The notes under the pieces were generated by a model. The model had not been told where the DNA came from. It was given only the letters and a program-made list of their open reading frames with translations, and made no database searches. From Xanthobacteraceae bacterium (GTDB lineage: Bacteria > Pseudomonadota > Alphaproteobacteria > Rhizobiales > Xanthobacteraceae), in contig JASHRY010000273.1 of assembly GCA_030037105.1 (NCBI GenBank), forward strand, positions 1 to 13,142: a stretch of 13,142 bases of DNA, given 5' to 3'. The translations under genes and the position numbers were made by a program. Numbering within the stretch: position 1 is the first letter of the stretch; every line of letters begins with the position of its first letter. Positions 6,244 through 13,104 of the stretch are shown in pieces.

Positions 6244-7227
6244 ATGGCGTTCAACCCCATCACGATCATCGGCGGCGGCGCCTGGGGTACGGCGCTTGCC
6301 TTGACCTGCGCGCGCGCCGGGCGAACGGTCACGCTGTGGGAGAATGACGTCGCCAACGCCGCGCGGCTGCGGGAAAAGCGCGAGAGCCTGTTTCTGCCCG
6401 GCGTGCGCATCGATGACCGCATCGCCCTTGCCGAGGCTCTCGCCGCGGCCGCGCACGCGCCGGTGCTGCTGCTCGCTGTACCGGCGCAGGCGGTGCGCAG
6501 CGTCGCGCAAAAGCTGGCCGGCCTGATTCCCGACCGTACTCCCATCATCGTCTGTGCCAAGGGCGTCGAACGCGGGACAAAGAAGTTCATGAGCGAAGTG
6601 ATCGCCGAATGCATGCCCCATGTGGTGCCGGCGATCCTTTCCGGGCCGAGCTTTGCCGCCGACGTTGCGCGCGGCATGCCGACGGCGGTCACGCTGGCGG
6701 CGAGCGATGGCGCGCTCGCCGCCGCGCTGGCCCGGACCATCGGTTCGGCGAGCTTCCGTCCTTACCATTCCACCGACCTGCGCGGCGTTGAGATCGGCGG
6801 CGCCGCCAAGAACGTGCTCGCCATCGCCGCCGGTATCGTCGCTGGTCGCAGCCTCGGCGCGAGCGCCGCGGCGGCGCTCATCACGCGGGGCTTCGCCGAG
6901 TTGGTGCGCTTCGGCAAGGCCTATGGGGCGAAGGCGGAAACGATGACGGGCCTGTCCGGCCTCGGCGACCTCCTGCTCACCTGTTCGAGCCCGCAGTCGC
7001 GCAACTTCACCTTCGGCGTCAATCTCGGTCGCGGCGAAAAGCCGGAGGCGATCCATGCCGGGCTTGCCGAAGGCGTTTTCACCGCTCCTGTGCTCGTGGA
7101 CATGGCGCGCGCGCGGGGCGTGGATATGCCGATCTCGTCTGCCGTCGCCGCGCTGCTCGCCGGAACGACGAGCGTGGACGAGGCGATCGACTCATTATTG
7201 GCGCGGCCCCTGAAGGCGGAAGGATGA
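6244..7227 (+). CDS. gpsA: NAD(P)-dependent glycerol-3-phosphate dehydrogenase
   Basis: This 327-residue cytoplasmic enzyme reduces dihydroxyacetone phosphate to sn-glycerol-3-phosphate, the backbone precursor of phospholipids. Visible motifs in order are the Rossmann loop [12 protein letters not shown] (8-19), the VPAQAVR segment (79-85), CAKG with Lys106, the substrate loop [11 protein letters not shown] (132-142), [13 protein letters not shown] with catalytic Lys189, the TGLSGLGDL helix (235-243) and the NADP-contact SRN (252-254). Length is normal and all key residues are present. There is no obvious Shine-Dalgarno before ATG 6244. In many Hyphomicrobiales gpsA follows tsaD, from memory; here it follows the hydroxylase gene instead. 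Confidence 0.96.
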   Translation: MAFNPITIIGGGAWGTALALTCARAGRTVTLWENDVANAARLREKRESLFLPGVRIDDRIALAEALAAAAHAPVLLLAVPAQAVRSVAQKLAGLIPDRTPIIVCAKGVERGTKKFMSEVIAECMPHVVPAILSGPSFAADVARGMPTAVTLAASDGALAAALARTIGSASFRPYHSTDLRGVEIGGAAKNVLAIAAGIVAGRSLGASAAAALITRGFAELVRFGKAYGAKAETMTGLSGLGDLLLTCSSPQSRNFTFGVNLGRGEKPEAIHAGLAEGVFTAPVLVDMARARGVDMPISSAVAALLAGTTSVDEAIDSLLARPLKAEG

Positions 7228-7293
7228 CGCCCCCATTGGTCGGGGCCGGGCTGTGCCGGGCATGACGGGCCGCGGACGACGATGGAGGCGCGC

Positions 7294-7716
7294 GTGGCGT
7301 ATTGGCTGATGAAGACCGAGCCGGAGGAGTTTTCCTGGGACGATCAGGTCAGGCGCGGGGGGAAGGGCGAGCCTTGGAGCGGCGTGCGCAATTTCACCGC
7401 GCGGCGGCACCTCAAGGAGATGAAGAAGGGCGAAAAATTCTTCTTCTATCATACCGGCGTCGAGAAACGGGTGGTTGGCATCGGCGAAGTGATCGAGGAA
7501 GCCTATCACGACCCGACCGCAAAAGCGGGCGAGCCGTGGGTCGCGGTGACCACCGCGGCGGTCGAACCGCTGCCGAAGCCGGTCACGCTCGCGGCCGTCA
7601 AGGCGGAATCGAAACTCAAGGACATGGCCCTGGTGAAATATGCCCGGCTGTCGGTGCAGCCGGTGACGGCCGAAGAGTGGCGGATCGTCTGCCGGATGGG
7701 TGGCATGGCGACTTAG
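7294..7716 (+). CDS. EVE-domain protein (PUA-like fold)
   Basis: This 140-residue single-domain protein starts (M/V)AYWLMKTEPEEFSWDD. It continues with WSGVRNFTARRHLKEMKKGEKFFFYHTG and VVGIGEVIEEAYHDPTA, the full length of the EVE family (relatives of human THYN1). EVE domains have a PUA/YTH-like pocket thought to bind modified bases in DNA or RNA; the ligand here is unknown. The GTG at 7294 is chosen because GGAGG (7284-7288) lies 5 bp before it. An ATG at 7282 would overlap that ribosome binding site, and homologues begin at AYWLMKTEP. It is 66 bp after gpsA, probably the same transcript. Its stop codon TAG (7714-7716) is part of repeat copy B. Confidence 0.92.
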   Translation: MAYWLMKTEPEEFSWDDQVRRGGKGEPWSGVRNFTARRHLKEMKKGEKFFFYHTGVEKRVVGIGEVIEEAYHDPTAKAGEPWVAVTTAAVEPLPKPVTLAAVKAESKLKDMALVKYARLSVQPVTAEEWRIVCRMGGMAT

Positions 7717-7757
7717 AGCGGGATGACTTGTCTTCGAATAGTCATCCCTGCGCAGGG
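7714..7757 (+). repeat. Dispersed repeat, truncated copy B, plus a palindrome
   Basis: TAGAGCGGGATGACTTGTCT and the following TCGAATAGTCATCCC match the first third of copies A and C. GGGATGACT (7720-7728) pairs perfectly with AGTCATCCC (7740-7748) around a loop holding CTTCG. The match stops there, and the last three bases run into a 12-bp palindrome, CCCTGCGCAGGG (7746-7757). The first three bases of the copy are the stop codon of the EVE gene. It has the same sense as the gene it follows, like copies A and C. Confidence 0.75.
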
Positions 7758-7777
7758 ATCGAACGACGGATGGCCTG

Positions 7778-7803
7778 GGCCGACCCGCCTCGTGGGCTCG
7801 GCC
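7778..7803 (+). repeat. Inverted repeat in the EVE-acs gap
   Basis: GGCCGA (7778-7783) pairs with TCGGCC (7798-7803), and inside it CCC (7784-7786) pairs with GGG (7794-7796), leaving one bulged base. There is no T-run, so termination is doubtful. With copy B this makes three successive fold-back units in 84 bp. Confidence 0.45.
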
Positions 7804-7883
7804 GAGGGGCTCACCCTGCCGGTGTTCTTCCCGAGCGCTCGATCCGCCTCCCGCGGTGCCTCATCGCGTCGCGGGGCGGCGAC

Positions 7884-7913
7884 TTGTCCCGGAGCTTTGC
7901 CCCATCGCATAAT
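7884..7913 (+). promoter_or_regulatory. Candidate sigma-70 promoter for acs
   Basis: TTGTCC (7884-7889) and CATAAT (7908-7913) are 18 bp apart, which would start a transcript near 7920, about 43 nt before the acs ATG. It is the best match in the 246-bp gap after the EVE gene. The strength is moderate and the call rests on sequence alone. Confidence 0.35.
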
Positions 7914-7962
7914 AGCGGCCGCGAGGATAGTGTGCGCTCCGGCGCGCCGAGTGGAGGAGGAG

Positions 7963-9909
7963 ATGTCGGAGAAGGTTTACGAGGTTCCCGCCGAGTGGAC
8001 GAAGCGGGCTTTCGTCAATGACGCCGAATACAAAAAAATGTACCAGCGCTCGCTCGCCGATCCCGACGGTTTCTGGGCCGACGAGGCCAAGCGCATCCAC
8101 TGGTTCAAGCCGTTCACCAAGGTCAAGAACACCTCGTTCGACCCGCATCACGTCTCCATCAAATGGTACGAGGATGGCACCACCAACGCCGTCTACAATT
8201 GCATCGACCGCCACCTCGCCGCGCGCGGCGACCAAGTCGCCATCATCTGGGAAGGCGACGATCCGAAGGTTTCAAAGAAGATCACCTATCGCGAGCTGCA
8301 TGAAAACGTCTGCCGCTTCGCCAACGTCCTGCGCAACCGCAACGTCAAGAAAGGCGACCGGATCACCATCTACATGCCGATGATCCCGGAGGCGGCCTAC
8401 GCCATCCTCGCCTGCGCGCGCATCGGCGCCATTCATTCGGTGGTGTTCGGCGGCTTCTCGCCGGAGTCGCTCGCCGGCCGCATCGAGGACTGCAAGTCGA
8501 ACGTCGTCATCACCGCCGACGAGGGCTTGCGCGGCGGCCGTAGGGTGCCGCTCAAGGCCAATACCGACGCGGCGATCAACAAAGTCGGCGGCGTCGATCA
8601 TGTCATCGTGGTCAGGCGCACCGGCGCGCCAGTCGATATGAGCCCCGGGCGCGACGTCTGGTACGACGAAGCCGCGGCGATGGTGACTGCGGAATGTCCG
8701 TGCGCAGAGATGAACGCCGAGGATCCGCTGTTCATCCTTTACACTTCGGGCTCGACCGGAAAGCCCAAGGGCGTGCTGCACACCACCGCCGGTTATCTGG
8801 TCTATGTCGCCATGACCCACAAGTACGTGTTCGATTACCACGACGGCGACATCTATTGGTGCACCGCCGACGTCGGCTGGGTCACCGGCCACAGCTATAT
8901 CGTCTACGGGCCGCTGGCGAACGGCGCCACCACGCTGATGTTCGAGGGCGTACCCAACTATCCGAGCGCGTCGCGGTTCTGGGAAGTGGTCGACAAGCAC
9001 CGAGTCAACATCATCTACACCGCCCCGACGGCGATCCGCGCCCTGATGCAGGCGGGGGATGCGCCGGTGAAGAAGACCTCGCGGGCTTCGTTGCGGCTCC
9101 TCGGCACCGTCGGCGAGCCGATCAACCCGGAAGCATGGGAATGGTATTATCACGTGGTCGGCGACGGCCGCTGCCCGATCGTCGATACCTGGTGGCAGAC
9201 GGAAACCGGCGGCATTCTCATCACGCCGCTGCCGGGCGCGACGCGGCTCAAGCCCGGCTCGGGGACGCGGCCGTTCTTCGGCATCGTTCCCGAGCTGGTC
9301 GACGATCAAGGCAAGGTGCTCAAAGGGCCGGCGACCGGCAACCTCTGCATCGCCGATGCCTGGCCTGGACTGATGCGCTCGGTCTACGGCGACCATCAGC
9401 GCTTCGTCGATACCTATTTCAAAGCCTATCCCGGCAAGTATTTCACCGGCGACGGCTGCCGCCGCGACGAAGACGGCTATTACTGGATCACCGGCCGCGT
9501 CGACGACGTGATCAACGTCGCCGGCCATCGCCTGGGCACCGCCGAGGTCGAGTCGGCTCTGGTGGCGCATCCCAAAGTGTCGGAGGCCGCCGTGGTCGGT
9601 TATCCGCACGACATCAAGGGACAGGGCATCTACGCCTATGTCACGCTGATGGCGGGCGAGACGCCGACGGAGGACCTGCGCAATGAACTGGTCAACTGGG
9701 TGCGCAAGGAGATCGGGCCGATCGCCTCCCCCGACCTCGTGCAGTTTGCGCCCAACCTGCCGAAGACGCGCTCGGGAAAAATCATGCGCCGCATCCTGCG
9801 CAAGATCGCCGAGGACGAATTCGGCAATCTCGGCGACATCTCGACGCTCGCTGACCCCGCCGTGGTCGACGATCTGGTCAGCAACCGGCAGAACAGAAAG
9901 AGCGCATAA
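7963..9909 (+). CDS. acs: Acetyl-CoA synthetase (AMP-forming)
   Basis: This 648-residue enzyme activates acetate with ATP and CoA to acetyl-CoA, AMP and PPi, allowing growth on acetate and its recycling. Motifs in order are the P-loop-like [12 protein letters not shown] (260-271), [11 protein letters not shown] (382-392), [10 protein letters not shown] (408-417) with the Trp that limits the pocket to acetate, [20 protein letters not shown] (495-514), [10 protein letters not shown] (521-530), and [11 protein letters not shown] with catalytic Lys606. That lysine is the usual site of inactivation by Pat-type acetylation. The ATG at 7963 has an excellent GGAGGAGG 2 bp upstream of it and gives the normal family length; the open frame extends further upstream without support. 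Repeat copy C follows the stop by 14 bp. Confidence 0.97.
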   Translation: MSEKVYEVPAEWTKRAFVNDAEYKKMYQRSLADPDGFWADEAKRIHWFKPFTKVKNTSFDPHHVSIKWYEDGTTNAVYNCIDRHLAARGDQVAIIWEGDDPKVSKKITYRELHENVCRFANVLRNRNVKKGDRITIYMPMIPEAAYAILACARIGAIHSVVFGGFSPESLAGRIEDCKSNVVITADEGLRGGRRVPLKANTDAAINKVGGVDHVIVVRRTGAPVDMSPGRDVWYDEAAAMVTAECPCAEMNAEDPLFILYTSGSTGKPKGVLHTTAGYLVYVAMTHKYVFDYHDGDIYWCTADVGWVTGHSYIVYGPLANGATTLMFEGVPNYPSASRFWEVVDKHRVNIIYTAPTAIRALMQAGDAPVKKTSRASLRLLGTVGEPINPEAWEWYYHVVGDGRCPIVDTWWQTETGGILITPLPGATRLKPGSGTRPFFGIVPELVDDQGKVLKGPATGNLCIADAWPGLMRSVYGDHQRFVDTYFKAYPGKYFTGDGCRRDEDGYYWITGRVDDVINVAGHRLGTAEVESALVAHPKVSEAAVVGYPHDIKGQGIYAYVTLMAGETPTEDLRNELVNWVRKEIGPIASPDLVQFAPNLPKTRSGKIMRRILRKIAEDEFGNLGDISTLADPAVVDDLVSNRQNRKSA

Positions 9910-9923
9910 CGCGGCGTGTCTTT

Positions 9924-10023
9924 TAGAGCGGGATGACTTATCTTCGCATCGTTATCCCGCTCTAAGTTTTGTATTGTCGCGCGTCCGGACGGAAAACCGG
10001 TTCCCACTTTTCCTGGACGCGCT
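9924..10023 (+). repeat. Dispersed intergenic repeat, copy C, with terminator-like stem
   Basis: This full 100-bp copy aligns gap-free with copy A read in reverse. Its first part is a strong fold-back: TTAGAGCGGGATGAC (9923-9937) with GTTATCCCGCTCTAA (9951-9965), 15 bp with one G-U pair and a 13-nt loop containing CTTCG. AAGTTTTG follows, so it probably terminates acs. The 3' part holds the GGAAAACCGGTTCCCACTTT block. Such blocks are frequent between genes in Hyphomicrobiales, from memory. Confidence 0.8.
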
Positions 10024-10131
10024 GTTGCCTCGCCTTGGCTTACGATGCGAATAGGAGTGGACAATTTGCAAAAATTTTACCGTGTTGCACGGAAGATACG
10101 GGGGAAAGCCGCGCGTCCGACTATGATGGTT

Positions 10132-10148
10132 TGCGCTCGGTGAGCGCA
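10132..10148 (+). repeat. Short perfect inverted repeat before the L,D-transpeptidase gene
   Basis: TGCGCTC (10132-10138) and GAGCGCA (10142-10148) flank GGT, 50 bp before the start codon. It could be an operator or a hairpin in the 5' leader. The rest of 10024-10198 shows nothing I can name: a short A/T-rich patch near 10061-10078 and no convincing promoter. Confidence 0.4.
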
Positions 10149-10198
10149 CGACGACGCGGCGATCGAGTGTCGAGATTTGGGCGTTGAGGATCGCAATA

Positions 10199-10711
10199 AT
10201 GCGGGGGAAAGTCTTGCTTGCGGTCGCGGCCGCCCTCGGCCTGCTGGCGCTGGCGCCGCGGCCGGCGCAGGCGCGCGGCGAGGTGGTCTCCATGAGCGAC
10301 GGCTATATGCCGGGCACCATCGTGGTGAAGACGCACGAACGCCGGCTCTATCTGGTGCTCGGCAGCGGCAGGGCGCTGCGTTATCCGGTCGGCGTCGGCC
10401 GCGCCGGCATGCAATGGGCGGGCACGTCCTATATCAGCGGCAAGTACCGACATCCGGCGTGGTTGGCGCCACTCTCGATCAGGCGCCATAGCCGCTCGGG
10501 CGCGCACGTGATCCCCGGCGGCTCGCCGCATAATCCGATGGGCGTCGCCGCGATGACGCTGGGAAGCGGCGAATACGCCATCCATGGCACCAACGCCCCG
10601 GCGTTGATCGGCGGCTTCGTGTCGCACGGCTGCATCCGCATGTACAATTCCGACATCGAGGACCTTTACAATCGGGTCGGCGTCGGCACCCCGGTGGTGG
10701 TGACCCGGTAA
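10199..10711 (+). CDS. Exported L,D-transpeptidase (YkuD / ErfK-YbiS-YcfS-YnhG family)
   Basis: This 170-residue protein with a signal peptide (MRGKVLLAVAAALGLLALAP, cut after AQA near residue 25) acts in the periplasm. YkuD-domain enzymes make 3-3 peptidoglycan cross-links or attach lipoproteins to the wall. The catalytic region is complete: HGTN (129-132) and SHGCIRM (142-148), with nucleophile Cys145 and the flanking His143 and Arg147. The domain begins at about residue 38 (PGTIVVKTHERRLYLVLG). The ATG at 10199 has GAGGA 8 bp upstream; a TTG at 10184 would add five residues but destroys that spacing. There is no separate peptidoglycan-binding domain, so it is a minimal enzyme. The specific reaction is not predictable from sequence. 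Confidence 0.93.
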   Translation: MRGKVLLAVAAALGLLALAPRPAQARGEVVSMSDGYMPGTIVVKTHERRLYLVLGSGRALRYPVGVGRAGMQWAGTSYISGKYRHPAWLAPLSIRRHSRSGAHVIPGGSPHNPMGVAAMTLGSGEYAIHGTNAPALIGGFVSHGCIRMYNSDIEDLYNRVGVGTPVVVTR

Positions 10712-10732
10712 TCAGGGGATCGGAATATCCGG

Positions 10733-10748
10733 CGTCGGACGACCGACG
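10733..10748. repeat. Hairpin between two convergent genes
   Basis: CGTCGG (10733-10738) and CCGACG (10743-10748) form a 6-bp stem with a 4-nt loop, 22 bp after the transpeptidase stop. It lies between that gene and the convergent nuclease gene. There is no T-run on either side; it may be a weak shared end signal. Confidence 0.35.
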
Positions 10749-10817
10749 GGACCGGCACGGTCGTGTTCGCCGCCGGCGCGTTCCGATACCTGAACAGCTG
10801 AGACCCGCTCCCTGATA

Positions 10818-11324
10818 TCAGCACCAGCTCTTCCGCCGGCCGCCATCATAGCTGCGTGCCCAGCCGCCATTGAGGAGGGCTGCGGAGACGTCGGCGGTGC
10901 TGCGGGTAGCGACGGCGGCATCGACGCGACCGCCATATTTGTCGATACCGACCCGTGAAATCGCGACTTCGCCCTCTGCCAGGATCGTTTCCAACGCGGC
11001 GTGCGCGGCTTGCGCCTTGACATACTCGTCGGCGCAGCGGGCGTGTAGCTCCGGCGCGTCGACGCCGCGCAGACGCACCTTGGTGTCGACGTCGAGCCCC
11101 GGCCACACACGCACCCGCGCCTCGAAAGTGTCGCCGTCGATCACGCGCAGCACGTCGGCCGGATAGGTAAAGCGCGGATCGAGCCTTTGCGGGACAGTGC
11201 CAGCGGCCGGCATCGGCGCGCCGCCACGCACAGCCGCGTGCGCAGACTCGATGGAGGACACCGCATGCGGCCATAGCGATGGCCTGACCGTTGCACCCGC
11301 CACGAATCCCACGACAAAGATCAC
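10818..11324 (-). CDS. Staphylococcal-nuclease-like (thermonuclease) protein with N-terminal membrane anchor
   Basis: This 168-residue protein, as read from GTG 11324, has an SNase-like OB-fold domain from about residue 55. Comparison with S. aureus nuclease gives DGDTF (63-67, Asp65 = Asp21) and RLRGVDAPEL (84-93) with Arg84, Asp89 and Glu92 matching Arg35, Asp40 and Glu43. DKYGGRV (128-134) matches the Arg87 region, though the arginine is shifted by one. Calcium-dependent phosphodiesterase activity is plausible. Residues 1-12 (MIFVVGFVAGAT) are hydrophobic, and the frame continues upstream through RLWAPVRRGG without a start codon, suggesting the true start lies further up (see findings). 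The unusual Cys-ending tail RRKSWC is also present. It is convergent with the L,D-transpeptidase gene. Confidence 0.82.
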   Translation of the reverse strand: MIFVVGFVAGATVRPSLWPHAVSSIESAHAAVRGGAPMPAAGTVPQRLDPRFTYPADVLRVIDGDTFEARVRVWPGLDVDTKVRLRGVDAPELHARCADEYVKAQAAHAALETILAEGEVAISRVGIDKYGGRVDAAVATRSTADVSAALLNGGWARSYDGGRRKSWC

Positions 11325-11410
11325 GCCGGCGATGGCGAACGGACCGCCGCGTCGGACAGGGGCCCAGAGCCGCGAAAGACGGATAGTTTCTCATCCCTAC
11401 TCGTAATGAT

Positions 11411-11675
11411 CGTATATTGTTAAGACTCAATTAATAGATGCAGGATTATATTCTAAAATTAGGAAAGAATACAACACCGTGATCGGCGCGGCGCTTGATG
11501 AAGTGAAAATATTATGGGCTGTTGGCCGTGACAAATAGGGCATTTGATCGGCGGAGCGGGTGCGCTAAGATAAAAATGTTGAGTCGAATAAATTGTGAAC
11601 TATACAAGCAGGTGATTCCAATATGGAGGCCGCTCGAGCCAAAAACAGGCATTAACATCGTCCAATAACGACATC
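11411..11675. other. A+T-rich stretch upstream of the glycine operon
   Basis: This gene-free stretch is visibly richer in A and T than the rest of the window, especially 11401-11470 and 11561-11625. It has no long open frame and no tRNA or CRISPR features. It holds a candidate promoter (separate entry) and two tiny frames: GTG 11479 to TAG (19 codons) and ATG 11623 to TAA 11655 (MEAARAKNRH). Neither can be supported as a gene. The octamer ACATCGTC occurs near both 11654 and 11672. Confidence 0.5.
11579..11606 (+). promoter_or_regulatory. Candidate sigma-70 promoter for the gcv operon
   Basis: TTGAGT (11579-11584) and TATACA (11601-11606) are separated by 16 bp in an A+T-rich setting. The transcript would start near 11613, about 60 nt before the first glycine aptamer, which is a normal leader length for this riboswitch. 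Confidence 0.4.
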
Positions 11676-11827
11676 GTCGTGGGAGAGATCGGTCTTCCGA
11701 CGCCGAAGGAGCAACCGCCCCGGAAACTCTCAGGCAAAAGAACCGCGACTGATGAGACTCTCTGGAGAGAGGCGCGCGTTGCGCCCGCCGAAGGGATAAC
11801 GTTCTCAGGCAAATAAACAGATGGGGC
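11676..11827 (+). promoter_or_regulatory. Tandem glycine riboswitch
   Basis: Two consecutive glycine aptamers are readable. The first closes with GTCG (11676-11679) and CGAC (11746-11749). It carries the core GCCGAAGGAGCAA (11702-11714) and CTCTCAGGCAAAAG (11727-11740). The second has CTCTGGAGAG, the core GCCGAAGGGATAAC (11787-11800) and CTCAGGCAAA (11804-11813), ending near ACAGATGGGG. This is the classic two-aptamer arrangement found ahead of gcvT. Glycine binding normally turns on the cleavage system so that excess glycine is used as a carbon source. The direct position before gcvT supports the call strongly. Confidence 0.95.
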
Positions 11828-11862
11828 ACCAAAGCGGCGCGATGCCGCCAAAAGGTGTCCCC
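11823..11862 (+). promoter_or_regulatory. Hairpin next to aptamer 2, likely expression platform
   Basis: GGGGCACC (11823-11830) pairs with GGTG-T-CCCC (11854-11862, one bulged T). An inner stem GCGGC (11834-11838) / GCCGC (11844-11848) sits inside it. It begins in the last bases of aptamer 2, so the two folds may exclude each other. The T-rich run (11882-11896) starts about 20 bases after the hairpin, so simple intrinsic termination is unlikely. CCGCC (11845-11849) can also pair with the GGCGG (11915-11919) just before gcvT, suggesting control of translation. The mechanism is inference. Confidence 0.45.
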
Positions 11863-11927
11863 ATGCGACCTGAATTTCCCCTTTGCTTTGATTTTTGTCC
11901 GACGCCGGCAAATGGGCGGTGGCGTCC

Positions 11928-13079
11928 ATGAGCCAGACCCGGCAAGCCGAGTCCGGGCTGCGAACGCCGCTTTATGCGTTCCACCTCGAACACGGCGCTC
12001 GCATGGCGCCGTTCGCCGGCTACGAAATGCCGGTCAACTACTCAACCGGCATCTTGACAGAACACCGGCACACCCGCGGCGGCGCGGGACTGTTTGATGT
12101 CTCGCATATGGGGCAGATCGCGCTGCGTCCGATTTCGGGGCTCCTGGAGGAGACGGCGCATGTTCTGGAAAAGCTGGTTCCCGTCGACGTTATCGGTGTC
12201 GCCACAGGCCGCCAGCGCTATGCGCTGTTTACTAATGCCGACGGTGGGATTCTCGACGATTTTATGATCGCGAACCGCGGCGATCATCTGCTTCTCGTGG
12301 TCAATGCAAGCCGCAAGGCCGCCGATCTCGCGCATTTACGCAATCATCTTTCCGCAACTTCCACTGTGGAGCTCCTGCTCGACCGCGCTCTACTCGCGCT
12401 GCAAGGCCCCCTCGCGGAAAAGGTGCTGGCGCGGTTTGCACCCGAAGTCGTCGGGATGCGCTTCATGGACGTGCGGGCGGTTTGCATCCTCGGCGTCGAA
12501 TGCGTCGTGTCGCGTTCCGGCTACACCGGTGAGGACGGCTATGAAATCAGCGTTCCGGACGACCGCGCCGAGACGCTCGCGCACATGCTTTGCAACGATG
12601 CGGCGGTGATGCCGATCGGCCTCGGCGCGCGTGACAGCTTACGACTCGAAGCTGGGTTCTGCCTCTATGGCTGCGATCTCGATCCAGCGACAACTCCCGT
12701 GATGGCCTCACTCGAATGGACGATCGCAAAAGTCCGCCGCGCCGGTGGCGCGCGGGCCGGGGGATTTCCTGGCGCCGAAATCGTGCTCCGACAACTGACG
12801 GAAGGCGTCCAGCGCCGCCGCGTCGGGCTCCGGGTCGACGATCGGACGCCCGTGCGCGGCGGCGCTCTTCTGTACGCGGATGCGAATTCGCCGACCAATA
12901 TCGGCGCCGTCACGTCTGGCGGCTTCAGCCCAAGCGTGGGTGCGCCGATCGCCATGGGATATGTCGATGACAAATTCGCGACAACAGGCACGCGGATCTT
13001 CACCGAAGTCCGCGGTAAGCGGATTCCGCTACGGGTCAGCGAGATACCATTCATCCCGCACCGCTACAAACACAATTGA
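11928..13079 (+). CDS. gcvT: Glycine cleavage system T protein (aminomethyltransferase)
   Basis: This 383-residue cytoplasmic T protein transfers the aminomethyl carbon from lipoyl-H protein to tetrahydrofolate, releasing ammonia. Visible family features are RTPLYAFHLEHGARMAPFAGYEMPV (12-36, overall), LFDVSHMGQ (55-63), NADGGILDD (103-111, with the catalytic aspartate expected at 110), the folate-site segment SGYTGEDGYEIS (197-208), GARDSLRLEAGFCLYGCD (233-250), GAVTSGGFSPS (326-336) and IAMGYV (341-346). Length is normal. The ATG at 11928 is preferred, with GGCGGTGG 5 bp before it; a TTG at 11895 and GTG at 11919 are in frame. It is preceded by the glycine riboswitch and followed by gcvH after 25 bp. 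Confidence 0.95.
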   Translation: MSQTRQAESGLRTPLYAFHLEHGARMAPFAGYEMPVNYSTGILTEHRHTRGGAGLFDVSHMGQIALRPISGLLEETAHVLEKLVPVDVIGVATGRQRYALFTNADGGILDDFMIANRGDHLLLVVNASRKAADLAHLRNHLSATSTVELLLDRALLALQGPLAEKVLARFAPEVVGMRFMDVRAVCILGVECVVSRSGYTGEDGYEISVPDDRAETLAHMLCNDAAVMPIGLGARDSLRLEAGFCLYGCDLDPATTPVMASLEWTIAKVRRAGGARAGGFPGAEIVLRQLTEGVQRRRVGLRVDDRTPVRGGALLYADANSPTNIGAVTSGGFSPSVGAPIAMGYVDDKFATTGTRIFTEVRGKRIPLRVSEIPFIPHRYKHN

Positions 13080-13104
13080 AATTGCGCCCGGGAGAGCCAG
13101 TGCG

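Noticed and set aside
7231..7245. CCCC/GGGG hairpin after gpsA as a terminator
   Set aside because: The stem is only 4 bp, with no T-run, and the EVE gene follows closely with its own good ribosome binding site, so read-through is more likely.
8272..9609. 445-codon minus-strand open frame inside acs
   Set aside because: It is antisense to an unmistakable acetyl-CoA synthetase, with no family motifs and shadow-type composition.
10846..11430. 194-codon minus-strand frame overlapping the nuclease gene
   Set aside because: It is Arg-rich out-of-frame reading over the nuclease. Only its first few codons (MRNYPSF) may be relevant as the lost start of the nuclease.
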